A stretch of DNA of 54,626 nt, taken from the NCBI GenBank assembly GCA_025359985.1, contig JANYDB010000022.1, positions 1-54,626 of the forward strand, read 5' to 3'. Below are positions 38,012 through 46,947 of this stretch, piece after piece (position 1 is the stretch's first letter; the number at the start of each line of letters is the position of its first letter). The position numbers were made by a program, and so were the translations under genes. Origin of the DNA: Burkholderiales bacterium. Its GTDB lineage: Bacteria; Pseudomonadota; Gammaproteobacteria; Burkholderiales; Usitatibacteraceae. The notes beneath the pieces are model-generated. The model saw nothing but the letters and a program-made list of their open reading frames with translations. It had not been told where the DNA came from and ran no database searches.

Positions 38012-39553
38012 CTAAAAAGGATAGAAAAACAGCAGATACAAATACCCACACGCCACTAGGCATAACAACGCTATTAGCGCCATTAAAACGGTGGTTTGAA
38101 ACCGCTGGGTGCGCTCAACGCGGTTGATAGCGCGTTCAATATCGACCAGACGCTCGCTAGGGTTTGCTTCCAAGGCTCGGTGAATCAGGCGCGGTAACTG
38201 CGGCATGGTTGCAGTCCATTGCACGCCTTCTTTACGCAGCTGCCTGACGAGCCCTCGAAACCCAACCTGCTCCGACATCCAGCGCTGCAGAATCGGTTGC
38301 GCGATAGGCCGCAAATCGAGCTCGGGATATAGTTGACGTCCGAGACCTTCGACTTGCAATAAAGTTTTTTGCAGCAATACTAACTGCGGCTGGATCTCCA
38401 TCCGGAAACGACGAGAAACTTCGAACAAGCGCAACAGAACATTACCAAAATAAATTTCATTCAAAGGCTTGTCAAAAATAGGCTCGCACACGGCTCGAAT
38501 CGCACCCTCGAGCTCATCCACGCGGGTATTCCTGGGCACCCAGCCCGCATCCAGATGCGCTATGGCAACTTCTTTATAATCGCGCGCAAAGAATGCTGCG
38601 AAATTGCGGGCAAGGTAGGTCTTATCCGCGTCTGACAATGATCCCATGATGCCAAAATCCACCCCGGAATAAATCCCGTTTCGACCAACAAAAATATTGC
38701 CAGGATGCATATCAGCGTGGAAAAAACCATCGCGAAAAACCTGTGTAAAAAAAATCTTTACCCCATCAACCGCAAGACGTTGAATATCGATATTGTGGGC
38801 CTTGATCTGGGCAATATCATTTACGGGAATCGCATCAATGCGCTCCATTACCATCACTTCCCGGTGGGTGTAATCAAAATATACCTCGGGCACATAGAGC
38901 AGCGTGCCGTCAGCAAAATTACGCTTTAGGGTGGACGCATTTGAGGCTTCACGAACCAGATCAAGCTCGTCGTGAATCGCATTCTCAAACTCGGCGACCA
39001 CCTCTTTAGATCTGAATCGTTTACCGTCCTCAAAGGTCACCTCAACCAAATCAGCAACGATATACAAAAGCGCAATATCATAATCGATTGTCTCGCGAAT
39101 ATTGGGCCTGAGTATTTTTACGGCGACTTCGCGGCCCTGAAATTTGCCCTTGGCCAACACCCCAAAATGTACCTGCGCAATGGATGCGCTGGCAACGGGT
39201 GTCAGCGCAAATTCGGAAAACACATCCTGATAAGGTTGCTGATAAACGCGGTTCAGCGTTTTGATCACCTTTTCGGATGCAAACGGCGGCACTTGATCCT
39301 GCAGCTTGGCCAGCGCTATCGCAATATCAGACGGCACCAGATCAGGTCGAGTCGATAGCAGCTGACCAAATTTTATAAAGATCGGCCCCAGCTTTTCCAA
39401 TGCCAGCCGCAGCCTTACGCCGCGCGGCTCATTAAAAGAGCGCCAAAAAAAAATACTGCCGATGAGCGTGCGTGAATATCCTGTTGGCAGAAATTCATCA
39501 AGCCCATAGCGAATAATAACGGAAGATATTTTTAGAAATCGAAAAAGGCGCAT
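38012..39553 (-). CDS. ubiB: Ubiquinone biosynthesis accessory kinase-like protein UbiB
   Basis: 513 residues. Atypical ABC1/ADCK/UbiB kinase-like fold: the KxGQ motif FIKFGQLLSTRPDLVP, the Ala-rich loop PVASASIAQVHFG, the Lys of AVKILRP, the catalytic HADMHPGNIFV and the metal-binding GVDFGIMG. A C-terminal hydrophobic hairpin (VLMALIALLCLVACGYLYLLF) anchors it in the inner membrane. It supports ubiquinone hydroxylation steps. Last gene of the ubiE-...-ubiJ-...-ubiB cluster. Confidence 0.96.
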   Translation of the reverse strand: MRLFRFLKISSVIIRYGLDEFLPTGYSRTLIGSIFFWRSFNEPRGVRLRLALEKLGPIFIKFGQLLSTRPDLVPSDIAIALAKLQDQVPPFASEKVIKTLNRVYQQPYQDVFSEFALTPVASASIAQVHFGVLAKGKFQGREVAVKILRPNIRETIDYDIALLYIVADLVEVTFEDGKRFRSKEVVAEFENAIHDELDLVREASNASTLKRNFADGTLLYVPEVYFDYTHREVMVMERIDAIPVNDIAQIKAHNIDIQRLAVDGVKIFFTQVFRDGFFHADMHPGNIFVGRNGIYSGVDFGIMGSLSDADKTYLARNFAAFFARDYKEVAIAHLDAGWVPRNTRVDELEGAIRAVCEPIFDKPLNEIYFGNVLLRLFEVSRRFRMEIQPQLVLLQKTLLQVEGLGRQLYPELDLRPIAQPILQRWMSEQVGFRGLVRQLRKEGVQWTATMPQLPRLIHRALEANPSERLVDIERAINRVERTQRFQTTVLMALIALLCLVACGYLYLLFFYPF

Positions 39554-39730
39554 GAATGCTGCAATTTAAAACGGGTTTTTATCAAACAACTTCCCAATGG
39601 TGCGCATAAAAATATACGTATTTGGCGAATAGACTCGATCAGTCGGAGTTTGTATGCATGTTTAAAATGCACCATATCACAAGAGCTGATCGGAAATGCG
39701 CAGAAAATTTCTGGGCCTTTACCAACGGAC

Positions 39731-40297
39731 TTAAATTTGGGTGTCAAACAGGCTGCGCCACCACGACTTTATCCGCACCTTCGCCGCGCGCAGTAGCGCC
39801 CGCATTCGCTGATAAACAGGTAGCGCGCGCACATAGGCGTAAAGCCGCGCTTTCCAGGCGTTAATGATGTTGTAAGCACACGCAAACCAGCCAATAGTCA
39901 TAAGGGATTTTCGGGTAAGCGAAAAAATACGTGCTAAAAAGGCAGTACCAATGATTTTGGCCACGATGAACACTGCTGCACCGAGCATGCTGTGGCCATG
40001 CGCAATTAACCAAAAAGCAGCCAGTTTGAACGGTAATAAAACTGCGGCGGGAATCACAAAGGTAATGAGCGCGGCATAGGGCGGCAGCTTCGATATTTGG
40101 CGTTCCAGCCAGCGTACGGGTGGCAACAGCGCTAACCACGCCATGAACTTGAGCATAAAATCCCACAGCCACTCCTCAAGAAAAATCCAAAGCGCTGCTG
40201 GCACGGCGATCAAGGCACTGAATAGGCGGCTGGGAAGAGTCTTAACTGGCGGGAGGGCCGGGGGAACAGACGCGTCGGGGGGATGGGGTTTATTCAT
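39731..40297 (-). CDS. Membrane protein in the ubiquinone cluster
   Basis: 188 residues. A Pro-rich N-terminus, then three or so hydrophobic segments (LFSALIAVPAALWIFLEEWLWDFM, ALITFVIPAAVLLPFKLAAFWLIA, MLGAAVFIVAKIIGTAFLARIF), and a basic C-terminus with Arg and Trp. No family name recognised. It lies between ubiJ and ubiB, with about 180 bases to ubiB and 40 to ubiJ, so cotranscription is plausible. Confidence 0.75.
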   Translation of the reverse strand: MNKPHPPDASVPPALPPVKTLPSRLFSALIAVPAALWIFLEEWLWDFMLKFMAWLALLPPVRWLERQISKLPPYAALITFVIPAAVLLPFKLAAFWLIAHGHSMLGAAVFIVAKIIGTAFLARIFSLTRKSLMTIGWFACAYNIINAWKARLYAYVRALPVYQRMRALLRAAKVRIKSWWRSLFDTQI

Positions 40298-40335
40298 AAG
40301 CCTAGACCTAAAATAGACGCATTACGCAGATTAGC

Positions 40336-40989
40336 TTAAGCTAAATCAAACAGCCTATCGAGTTTCGCGTTAATTCTGGCTTCAAAACGTGCCACATCGT
40401 CGCGTAGCTTTTCGTTGGCGAGTGCCAGCGATTCGAGCGCTTGACGCGCAATAAACGCGCGCTTTTCTTCGGTCAAATATTCAACCATGTTTTCACCGAG
40501 GCGAATTGTTACATCATTCTGCCATGCTCCCAGTGATTTCACTGTGCCCACGATGCGGTGTGCGGCAATGTCACCCACAAAGTTACTTAAATCTTCCTCT
40601 ACATCCCATTCAATATTGCGGCCAATGGTCGACAGCGTGGCGGCAAATTCGCTATCGCCGTTGAACAAGATTTCTGAGAACGCGCTGTCATCCCCCTGCA
40701 ACAAGCGCGGAATTAGCTTAAGCGGAATCATAAAAGCGACGTCTGGCTCAGCGCTTGTGGATCTTTGACCAATTCGGCCATTCCCACCCCTTACATCCGC
40801 GACACCTTCGCCCACCATTTCCATTTCTCCCGCCGCCGTCACCCGCATCAGAGTGACCGATTCACCGATTGGCCCTGCCTGCGCAGAAACAGTTTTGCCT
40901 TTGTGCATGCTCAGACGCTCACGTGCCATCGGGTAGTCCGACAACACGCGATTAAATAACTTGATGATCGAGAAATTTGCCGGGTTCAA
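40336..40989 (-). CDS. ubiJ: Ubiquinone biosynthesis accessory factor UbiJ (SCP2 domain)
   Basis: 217 residues, starting at TTG 40989; no ATG closer to the start gives a complete N-terminus (next Met is residue 21) and no strong ribosome-binding site was seen. The family pattern FNRVLSDYPMARERL, a sterol-carrier-like fold with VAFMIPLKLIPRLLQGDDSAFSEILFNGD, EWDVEEDLSNFVGDIAAHRIV and a C-terminal coiled coil (LALANEKLRDDVARFEARINAKL) fit UbiJ, an organiser of the ubiquinone-synthesis complex. Confidence 0.9.
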   Translation of the reverse strand: MNPANFSIIKLFNRVLSDYPMARERLSMHKGKTVSAQAGPIGESVTLMRVTAAGEMEMVGEGVADVRGGNGRIGQRSTSAEPDVAFMIPLKLIPRLLQGDDSAFSEILFNGDSEFAATLSTIGRNIEWDVEEDLSNFVGDIAAHRIVGTVKSLGAWQNDVTIRLGENMVEYLTEEKRAFIARQALESLALANEKLRDDVARFEARINAKLDRLFDLA

Positions 40990-41011
40990 GATTGCAATTC
41001 AAATATCTCAA

Positions 41012-41998
41012 TCAGGCGAGCTGCTGAATACCAGCCAGACGCCAGGTCGATTTAGAATCAAGCAGATTTTTTACGACATGCCAAACCTCATCAAACGCTT
41101 CGGGCAATGCACTCTTTTCTTCGCGAATCGTGCCGGTGTAACGCACGCTGGCAATCGCGCGATCGTTTTCGGTCGCCACTTCGAGAACCTGCACCACCAG
41201 CGTAACCACCTCGGTGATTTGAGCAGCATTGCCGCGCTCCTGGATTTGCAACGTTAGCTCGGCATACATTTCAGGGGTCGTAAAGTCGCGAATATCGGCT
41301 GTATCTTTGGCGTCATTAGCGGCTTGCAGACGAATGAAGGCGGAATGTGCCTGACGCTCAAACGGCGCGATCTCAAAATCAGCTGGAATACGCGGATTCG
41401 CTGTGGAAAATTCGATTTCGGCCGTTGAAGCGTTACCCACAAGGCGACTGCCAATTTCGGGTGCAACCAAGCGGCCGCCATCCGCGTCTGGCAGAGCTGG
41501 TATACCAAAAGCTGGGCGTGATGCCGCTGGGGGCATGGACGGTGAAGGGGCATAGGATATGACGCTTGCCCCGCCGCCGTTACTGTTGCCGCCATTTTGC
41601 TCGGCCCGCTTTCGCATGAACAAACGGAATAGCATAAATCCACCAAACGCCAGCATCGCAATCAGCGCAATGTCCATAAATTTGATGCCGTCAAACCCAT
41701 GACCCATCAACATGGATGCCAGCAACCCACCGGCTGCCAAACCAGCCAGTGGGCCCAGCCAACGGCTCATGCCGGGCTTTGCGGGCATGGTCGCGGCACC
41801 GGCGGCGGAGCTTGCCGGAGACGCTTGTGATGGAGGGGTAGATGGATTGGCTTTAGGCGCCGTGCCTGCGTCTTTTTGCACTGATTCACGCTGCATGCCC
41901 GTTGACTTAGCACCGCCGAGACGCTGTTTCGCGTCGGCCTTAACGGTTACAGCCATCGCGACTATGGCGATCATGACGCTCACGATAAAATATTTCAT
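41012..41998 (-). CDS. Tim44-like domain protein, exported or membrane-anchored
   Basis: 328 residues from ATG 41998; the frame to 42055 is longer but lacks a signal. A signal peptide (KYFIVSVMIAIVAMAVTVKA) and a low-complexity Ala/Pro/Ser region with several transmembrane segments (WLGPLAGLAAGGLLASML, IALIAMLAFGGFMLFRLF) precede the Tim44-like domain in the last 150 residues (FIRLQAANDAKDTADIRDFTTPEMYAEL ... ATENDRAIASVRYTGTI ... DEVWHVVKN). Such proteins commonly lie near ubiJ/ubiB in betaproteobacteria; the role is not known. It sits in the ubi cluster, 22 bases before ubiJ. Confidence 0.85.
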   Translation of the reverse strand: MKYFIVSVMIAIVAMAVTVKADAKQRLGGAKSTGMQRESVQKDAGTAPKANPSTPPSQASPASSAAGAATMPAKPGMSRWLGPLAGLAAGGLLASMLMGHGFDGIKFMDIALIAMLAFGGFMLFRLFMRKRAEQNGGNSNGGGASVISYAPSPSMPPAASRPAFGIPALPDADGGRLVAPEIGSRLVGNASTAEIEFSTANPRIPADFEIAPFERQAHSAFIRLQAANDAKDTADIRDFTTPEMYAELTLQIQERGNAAQITEVVTLVVQVLEVATENDRAIASVRYTGTIREEKSALPEAFDEVWHVVKNLLDSKSTWRLAGIQQLA

Positions 41999-42152
41999 AT
42001 TGCCTCTGATAAATATTGGATGACTAGAGCCGTTAAGACCGCCTTTGCTAAACAAAATTCAACACGTGAATTTAGTCCCGCCTCTGATGCGGTCTGCTTG
42101 CGTCCGCTGCAAAGCCGACGCGCAGTGAAATTCAGATACGTGGAATTGCTTC

Positions 42153-42560
42153 TTATTTGCGGACTTTATAACTGTAATTCAGCGTAACCTCTGCTGAGGT
42201 TTTGTTTTCCCACATTAAACAAAATTCTTCACGCACTTGCGATTCATAAGAACCGGTTTCGCCAAGCGTGCGATCTGTTTTCAGGGGATAGTAAATCGCA
42301 TCGCCCTTGTGGTAGTGCAGATTGAAATTAACTTTTGCGCTTGCGTCGAATTGGTATTCAAGTGTTTGTGCCGCATTCAGTAACATGCATTTCTCATAGA
42401 TCTTACCAGGCTTGATGGCCACTGGTTTTGCAGTGGATTTAGCTTCCGGCACAGGCGCTGCAGCGCCTGCGTTCGTGGCGGCCGTCATACCCCATGCAAA
42501 AATGGCTGCTGCCACCATCGACAATTTTAATCTGGATTGCAACGCTTGTTTCAACTTCAT
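42153..42560 (-). CDS. Exported protein of unknown function, coupled to ubiE
   Basis: 135 residues; the ATG overlaps the ubiE stop as ATGA, so it is translationally coupled. A signal peptide ([26 protein letters not shown]) is followed by a short beta-rich domain with [25 protein letters not shown] and, at the end, C-L-M-W-E-N-K and VTLNYSYKV. Two Cys (in KCMLL and FCLMW) could form a disulfide. The pattern recalls small GOLD-like beta-sandwiches, but this is a visual impression only. No named family recognised. Confidence 0.7.
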   Translation of the reverse strand: MKLKQALQSRLKLSMVAAAIFAWGMTAATNAGAAAPVPEAKSTAKPVAIKPGKIYEKCMLLNAAQTLEYQFDASAKVNFNLHYHKGDAIYYPLKTDRTLGETGSYESQVREEFCLMWENKTSAEVTLNYSYKVRK

Positions 42561-43288
42561 AGCTTGATCCCTTTATGTAAAGCCACCACCCCAGCAGTGA
42601 GGCTGAAATATTCAACACATGATAGACCTGCTGTTTCCAGCATGGTTTTGAGCGTTTCTTGATCAGGATGCATGCGAATGGATTCTGCTAGATACCGATA
42701 ACTGTCCTCGTCCTTTGCAACATATTTACCCATCAGCGGAAGCAAATTGAATGAGTAAAAATCATACGGTTTTTTTAATAATTCATGCACTTTGGAAAAC
42801 TCCAACACCAGCAGACGGCCACCCGGTTTAAGCACCCGGGTCATTTCAGCCAGCGCAATTTCTTTATGCGTCATATTACGCAAGCCGAACGCAACGGTTA
42901 CAAGATCAAATGATTCGCTGGTAAAGGGCAGCTTTTCGCCGTCACAAAGAACGCTCAGTATGGCCTGTCCCGCATTGATCAGCCGATTACGGCCGACCTT
43001 GAGCATCGCTTCATTAATATCGGTCTGCCACACATTAGCTGCGCCGGAGGCTTTAGCAAATGCCATCGCCAAATCTCCCGAACCAGATGCCACATCCAGC
43101 ACTTTTTCACCCGGCTTTACATTCGCAAGGTCAACGGTGAATTTTTTCCAAAGACGATGCATTCCACCAGACATCAGATCATTCATGATGTCGTATCTAG
43201 GCGCGACTGATGCAAAAACCTCACGCACTCTGGCAGATTTTTCTGTTTCGGGCACTTCCTGAAAACCGAAATGGGTAGTTTTACTCAT
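42557..43288 (-). CDS. ubiE: Ubiquinone/menaquinone methyltransferase UbiE
   Basis: 243 residues. SAM-dependent C-methyltransferase of ubiquinone synthesis. The N-terminal [38 protein letters not shown] is the family signature, followed by motif [34 protein letters not shown] and [13 protein letters not shown] with [14 protein letters not shown]. Upstream is the DUF971 gene, about 30 bases away. It is the first ubi gene of the cluster. Confidence 0.97.
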   Translation of the reverse strand: MSKTTHFGFQEVPETEKSARVREVFASVAPRYDIMNDLMSGGMHRLWKKFTVDLANVKPGEKVLDVASGSGDLAMAFAKASGAANVWQTDINEAMLKVGRNRLINAGQAILSVLCDGEKLPFTSESFDLVTVAFGLRNMTHKEIALAEMTRVLKPGGRLLVLEFSKVHELLKKPYDFYSFNLLPLMGKYVAKDEDSYRYLAESIRMHPDQETLKTMLETAGLSCVEYFSLTAGVVALHKGIKL

Positions 43289-43318
43289 TTACCTGATACT
43301 CCTAGATGCAAGCACTAA

Positions 43319-43690
43319 TTATTCTCTACGAGCGCCCGCTTGCTGCATGCGAGCAAGGTAGGTTTGCCAATAACTATCGTGCTTGACACCCAAATCATAA
43401 AGGTAATCCCACGAATAAAGCCCCGTATTATGACCGTCTGAAAACACCAGCTTGACGGCATAAGATCCGACCGGCTCAATCGCACTGATATCTATATTTT
43501 TCTTGCCCACTTGCAGTACTTCCTGCCCCGGGCCGTGCCCACGCACCTCGGCCGACGGGGAAAAAACTCGCAACAGCTCGCATGAAAAGCGATATTGTTT
43601 ACCGTCATCAAAAGTAATTTCAAGCTCGCGCGACTTTTGGTGAAGCTTGATTTCAGTCGGGCGCGGGGAAGTAGGGGTCAAGCCAGCCAT
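43319..43690 (-). CDS. DUF971 family protein
   Basis: 123 residues. Family features: PTEIKLHQKSRELEITFDDGKQYRFSCELLRVFSPSAEVRGHG (read as two motifs), IDISAIEPVGSYAVKLVFSDGHNTGLYSWDYLYDLG. The domain resembles the N-terminal zinc-binding module of gamma-butyrobetaine hydroxylases and is often upstream of ubiE in betaproteobacteria. It is probably cotranscribed with ubiE. Confidence 0.92.
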   Translation of the reverse strand: MAGLTPTSPRPTEIKLHQKSRELEITFDDGKQYRFSCELLRVFSPSAEVRGHGPGQEVLQVGKKNIDISAIEPVGSYAVKLVFSDGHNTGLYSWDYLYDLGVKHDSYWQTYLARMQQAGARRE

Positions 43691-43855
43691 ATGAAAAGTC
43701 TATTTAAGTATTTTGACATGATACTTGGAGACGGGCGATTGGGGTGAGACATCCATCGTCGTCATCCGCTGAACAGAGAGATGGGGAACTAAAGAGCCGC
43801 GCCAAAGAAATCAACATTCAACTTAGCGGCGCATCATGGCATCTCAACCTAAAAG

Positions 43856-43889
43856 CTGTCACACAACCTTCACAAAGCTGAAATATGAT
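43856..43889 (+). promoter_or_regulatory. Pho box and -10 element of phoB
   Basis: CTGTCAC (43856) and CCTTCAC (43867) are 11 bases apart, the spacing of PhoB half-sites, with A/C-rich joints. A TATGAT (43884-43889) follows at a distance typical for activated promoters in which the Pho box replaces the -35 element. The phoB start codon lies 45 bases further on. Confidence 0.7.
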
Positions 43890-43933
43890 GAGTGAGTTGA
43901 TAAATAGTGAACTGCTACAAAAGAGGCTATGAA

Positions 43934-44620
43934 ATGAATCCGACCATTATGGTGGTGGAAGACGAACCGGCAATTCAGGATCTCATTCAGATCAATCTTG
44001 AAATGAGCGGCTATCGCGTATTGACGCATGACAGCGCAGAAGATGCTTTGAAACACATTCAGATTGAGCTGCCCGATTTGGCACTGCTAGATTGGATGCT
44101 GCCAGGCATGAGTGGACTGGATATGGCGCGCCGTTTGCGTAGTGACTCTCGCACTAAAACCCTGCCAATTATTTTATTGACAGCACGAGGCGAGGAAGAA
44201 GACAAGCTCAAAGGTCTGGAAACCGGCGCGGATGATTACATGGTAAAGCCGTTTTCAGTACGTGAACTAGAGGCGCGGATAAAGGCTGTATTACGCCGCC
44301 GCGCACCTGAATTAACCCAGGACATGATTGAATATCACGGCTTAAAACTTGATCCCGCCTCACATAAGGTATCCGGCAACGCAAAAAATCTCAGCATGGG
44401 CCCTACCGAATTTCGTTTACTACACTTTTTTATGACTCATTTAGAGCGTGTTTACTCGCGTACGCAGCTACTTGATTTTGTCTGGGGCGATCATGTTTTT
44501 ATTGAAGAGCGAACGGTTGATGTGCATATTCGCCGATTGCGCTCCGCACTAACTCCCTCCGGCCACGAAAATCTCATTCACACTGTGCGCGGCAGTGGTT
44601 ACCGGTTTGCGCTTGAATAG
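43934..44620 (+). CDS. phoB: Phosphate regulon response regulator PhoB
   Basis: 228 residues from ATG 43934, which the upstream frame (43907) extends needlessly. Receiver with Asp53 as phospho-acceptor (LLDWMLPGMSGLDMARR), ILLTARGEEEDKLKGLETGADDYMVKPFS, then the OmpR-type winged helix (GPTEFRLLHFFMTHLERVYSRTQLLDFVWG, ERTVDVHIRRLRSAL, HTVRGSGYRFA). The Pho box upstream supports the name by autoregulation. phoR follows after about 180 bases with no gene recognised between them. Confidence 0.94.
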   Translation: MNPTIMVVEDEPAIQDLIQINLEMSGYRVLTHDSAEDALKHIQIELPDLALLDWMLPGMSGLDMARRLRSDSRTKTLPIILLTARGEEEDKLKGLETGADDYMVKPFSVRELEARIKAVLRRRAPELTQDMIEYHGLKLDPASHKVSGNAKNLSMGPTEFRLLHFFMTHLERVYSRTQLLDFVWGDHVFIEERTVDVHIRRLRSALTPSGHENLIHTVRGSGYRFALE

Positions 44621-44802
44621 CCCAAGTTGTTGGAACCCGCTTTTTGCCAAGCCTGCGCCTGCCCCCATGTTGGCACCTCCTGTTGGCGCCGAGGTTGTCT
44701 CCTATGTCCAGCTTGCAATCCGTTTGACAGGGTGGCGTAAAATGAGGGAATGAGTACCAGGCTGTTCCTCTATTAATTATTGCGTTCATCTCTTTAAAGC
44801 TC

Positions 44803-46182
44803 ATGGCTATGTCAGCCGTTTACAAAATCACCTTCACTGCGCTGGCACGCGTCGCTTTATTGAGTCTGCTATTCGGCGCAACGATTGGTATGATTTGGGG
44901 TTCAACTTCAGGCGGAATCGCCGGTGCATTTATAGTTTTTCTATGTTTTTGGTACTACGCCTGGAAATTAGCGCAGCTTTCAGAATGGCTAAATGATCCC
45001 AAGGCCGCTAACCTGCCAGATGGTTTTGGCGTGTGGGGCGAAACGCTAGGAAACCTTTACCGCCTGATTCGCCTTGAGCGCACTGCCCAGCACGCTCTCG
45101 CTACAACACTTGATCGTTTTCAGGAGGCAGCCTCGGCATTGCCTGACGGGGCAGTCATGCTTGACAATCAGTACAACATTGTTTGGTGTAACCCTAATGC
45201 GGAGGCGCACTGGTCGATTTCGCTGGGTCGGGATCGTATGCAAACAATTACTTATTTAATCCGCTATCCCGAATTTATTGATTATCTCAACACACGCAAG
45301 TTCGGACAACCACTAACGCTCAAAATTTCACAGCCTAAAACTTCATCATCGGCAACTGATGTCACCTTAAGTGTGCAGCTGGTATCGTTCGGAGATGAGC
45401 AAATGTTATTGCTCTCCCGTGACATCTCCGAGCGTGAACAACTAGAAACCATGCGCCGTGACTTCGTTGCCAATGTTTCGCATGAACTGCGTACGCCGTT
45501 AACGGTGCTGCTCGGCTTTTTGGAAACCATTTCTGCTGCCGGCAATTCGAATCCTGTGGTCATTGAAAAATCACTTGCGCATATGGGTTCACAAACATTG
45601 CGCATGGAGCGATTGGTAAATGATCTGCTGGCGCTTTCACGGCTGGAGGACAATCGAAATCGTCTGACGGCCGCACCTATCAATATGCCAGAGCTAATTG
45701 CCGGCATTGCTTTGGATGCGCAGCATCTATCTCAAGGACATCATAAAATTGTTTTGGAAAGTGACACTGGCTGGCTGGTTGGCAATCGCGATGAAATTTC
45801 CAGCGCATTAAGTAACTTAGTCACCAACGCAGTGCGCTATACGCCCGCTGGCGGGCAAATTAGTTTGCGCTGGTCAACTCAAAACGGGGCATCTATGTTC
45901 TCGGTGAGCGACAATGGTGAAGGCATTCCTGCCGAGCATTTACCCCGCTTGACTGAGCGTTTTTATCGGGTTGATCGCGGTCGCTCGCGCGCCTCTGGCG
46001 GAACGGGTTTAGGCTTAGCGATCGTGAAGCATGTGCTGCTGCGCCACGGCGCTCAGTTGGAAATTACCAGTTCACAACATGTCGAGACACATGGCACCGA
46101 GTTCAGGATTGTCTTTCCGGTTGAACGGACATGCCCTTCGCAACCTTCGCTGCAAATTCATGCGGCATCCGCCGCCGGCTAA
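44803..46182 (+). CDS. phoR: Phosphate regulon sensor kinase PhoR
   Basis: 459 residues (ATG 44803, or Met3 at 44809). Two N-terminal transmembrane helices (ALLSLLFGATIGMIWGS, GAFIVFLCFWYYAWKL), a cytoplasmic charged region, a PAS domain (ALPDGAVMLDNQYNIVWCN), the H-box DFVANVSHELRTPLTVLLGF (His227), N-box SALSNLVTNAVRYTPAGG, and G-boxes SDNGEGIPAEHL and GGTGLGLAIVKHVL. Partner of PhoB. The arrangement phoB-phoR is the standard one. Confidence 0.94.
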   Translation: MAMSAVYKITFTALARVALLSLLFGATIGMIWGSTSGGIAGAFIVFLCFWYYAWKLAQLSEWLNDPKAANLPDGFGVWGETLGNLYRLIRLERTAQHALATTLDRFQEAASALPDGAVMLDNQYNIVWCNPNAEAHWSISLGRDRMQTITYLIRYPEFIDYLNTRKFGQPLTLKISQPKTSSSATDVTLSVQLVSFGDEQMLLLSRDISEREQLETMRRDFVANVSHELRTPLTVLLGFLETISAAGNSNPVVIEKSLAHMGSQTLRMERLVNDLLALSRLEDNRNRLTAAPINMPELIAGIALDAQHLSQGHHKIVLESDTGWLVGNRDEISSALSNLVTNAVRYTPAGGQISLRWSTQNGASMFSVSDNGEGIPAEHLPRLTERFYRVDRGRSRASGGTGLGLAIVKHVLLRHGAQLEITSSQHVETHGTEFRIVFPVERTCPSQPSLQIHAASAAG

Positions 46183-46257
46183 AATCATTACTTCACACAT
46201 ACAGTCACTGGCCGCATCAGTTAAAATAACATTTGATATTTCTTGAGCCGTTAAATA

Positions 46258-46680
46258 ATGATTGGTCTTCTTATTGTTGCCCACGGCACTTTGGGTGAAA
46301 GCTTGATTCACTGCGCCTCCCACGTGATCGGCAAACGTCCTTTATACCTACGCCAGTTAGGTGTAACTATCCATGATGACCCCGATGCGATCTTGCCGCA
46401 GGGGCGAGACTTGATCCGGTTTCTGGATCAAGGCGAGGGAGTCTTGGTCATGACTGATATTTTTGGCGCTACACCGGCGAATATTGCCTGCAGATTACTG
46501 GATCCTGGCTTTGTGGAGGGCGTGTCAGGGATTAATTTACCAATGTTGGTAAAAGCACTGACCTACCGGGACTTGCCGATGCAGGCGCTGATTGAAAAAA
46601 CCCTATGCGGCGCGAAAGAAGGCGTTATTTCAATGCCTTCTACACCCTGCTCACAACAAAAATCTGGGGCTTTGTCGTGA
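46258..46680 (+). CDS. PTS EIIA component, mannose (ManX) family
   Basis: 140 residues. The family start IGLLIVAHGTLGESLI has the phospho-acceptor His9; VLVMTDIFGATPANIACRLL and INLPMLVKAL follow. No EIIB or EIIC is in sight. In betaproteobacteria this EIIA with HPr and EI forms a regulatory phosphorelay linked to HPr kinase. Its TGA stop overlaps the GTG start of ptsH as GTGA, so the genes are translationally coupled. Confidence 0.93.
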   Translation: MIGLLIVAHGTLGESLIHCASHVIGKRPLYLRQLGVTIHDDPDAILPQGRDLIRFLDQGEGVLVMTDIFGATPANIACRLLDPGFVEGVSGINLPMLVKALTYRDLPMQALIEKTLCGAKEGVISMPSTPCSQQKSGALS

Positions 46681-46946
46681 TCAAACAAGATACGGAAATC
46701 ATCAACAAACTTGGCCTGCACGCGCGCGCTTCGGCAAAGCTGACTCAGACAGCAGGACAATTTTCGGCCGATGTGTTTATCACAAAAGCAGGAAAGCGCG
46801 TTAATGCCAAATCGATTATGGGCGTCATGATGTTGGCTGCTGGTAAAGGCACTCGGATTGAGCTGGAAGCAAATGGCCCCGATGAAGAAGCCGCGCTGGC
46901 AGCCGTTGTTGCGCTCATTAACGATAAATTTGGTGAAGGCGAATAG
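46677..46946 (+). CDS. ptsH: Phosphocarrier protein HPr
   Basis: 89 residues from GTG 46677, which places the catalytic His exactly at position 15 (NKLGLHARAS) and the regulatory Ser at position 46 (AKSIMGVMMLAA). A longer frame back to 46605 would displace both. HPr carries phosphate from EI to EIIA. Ser46 suggests control by HPr kinase/phosphorylase, whose gene is not in this window. Confidence 0.95.
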   Translation: MIKQDTEIINKLGLHARASAKLTQTAGQFSADVFITKAGKRVNAKSIMGVMMLAAGKGTRIELEANGPDEEAALAAVVALINDKFGEGE

Positions 46947-46947
46947 C

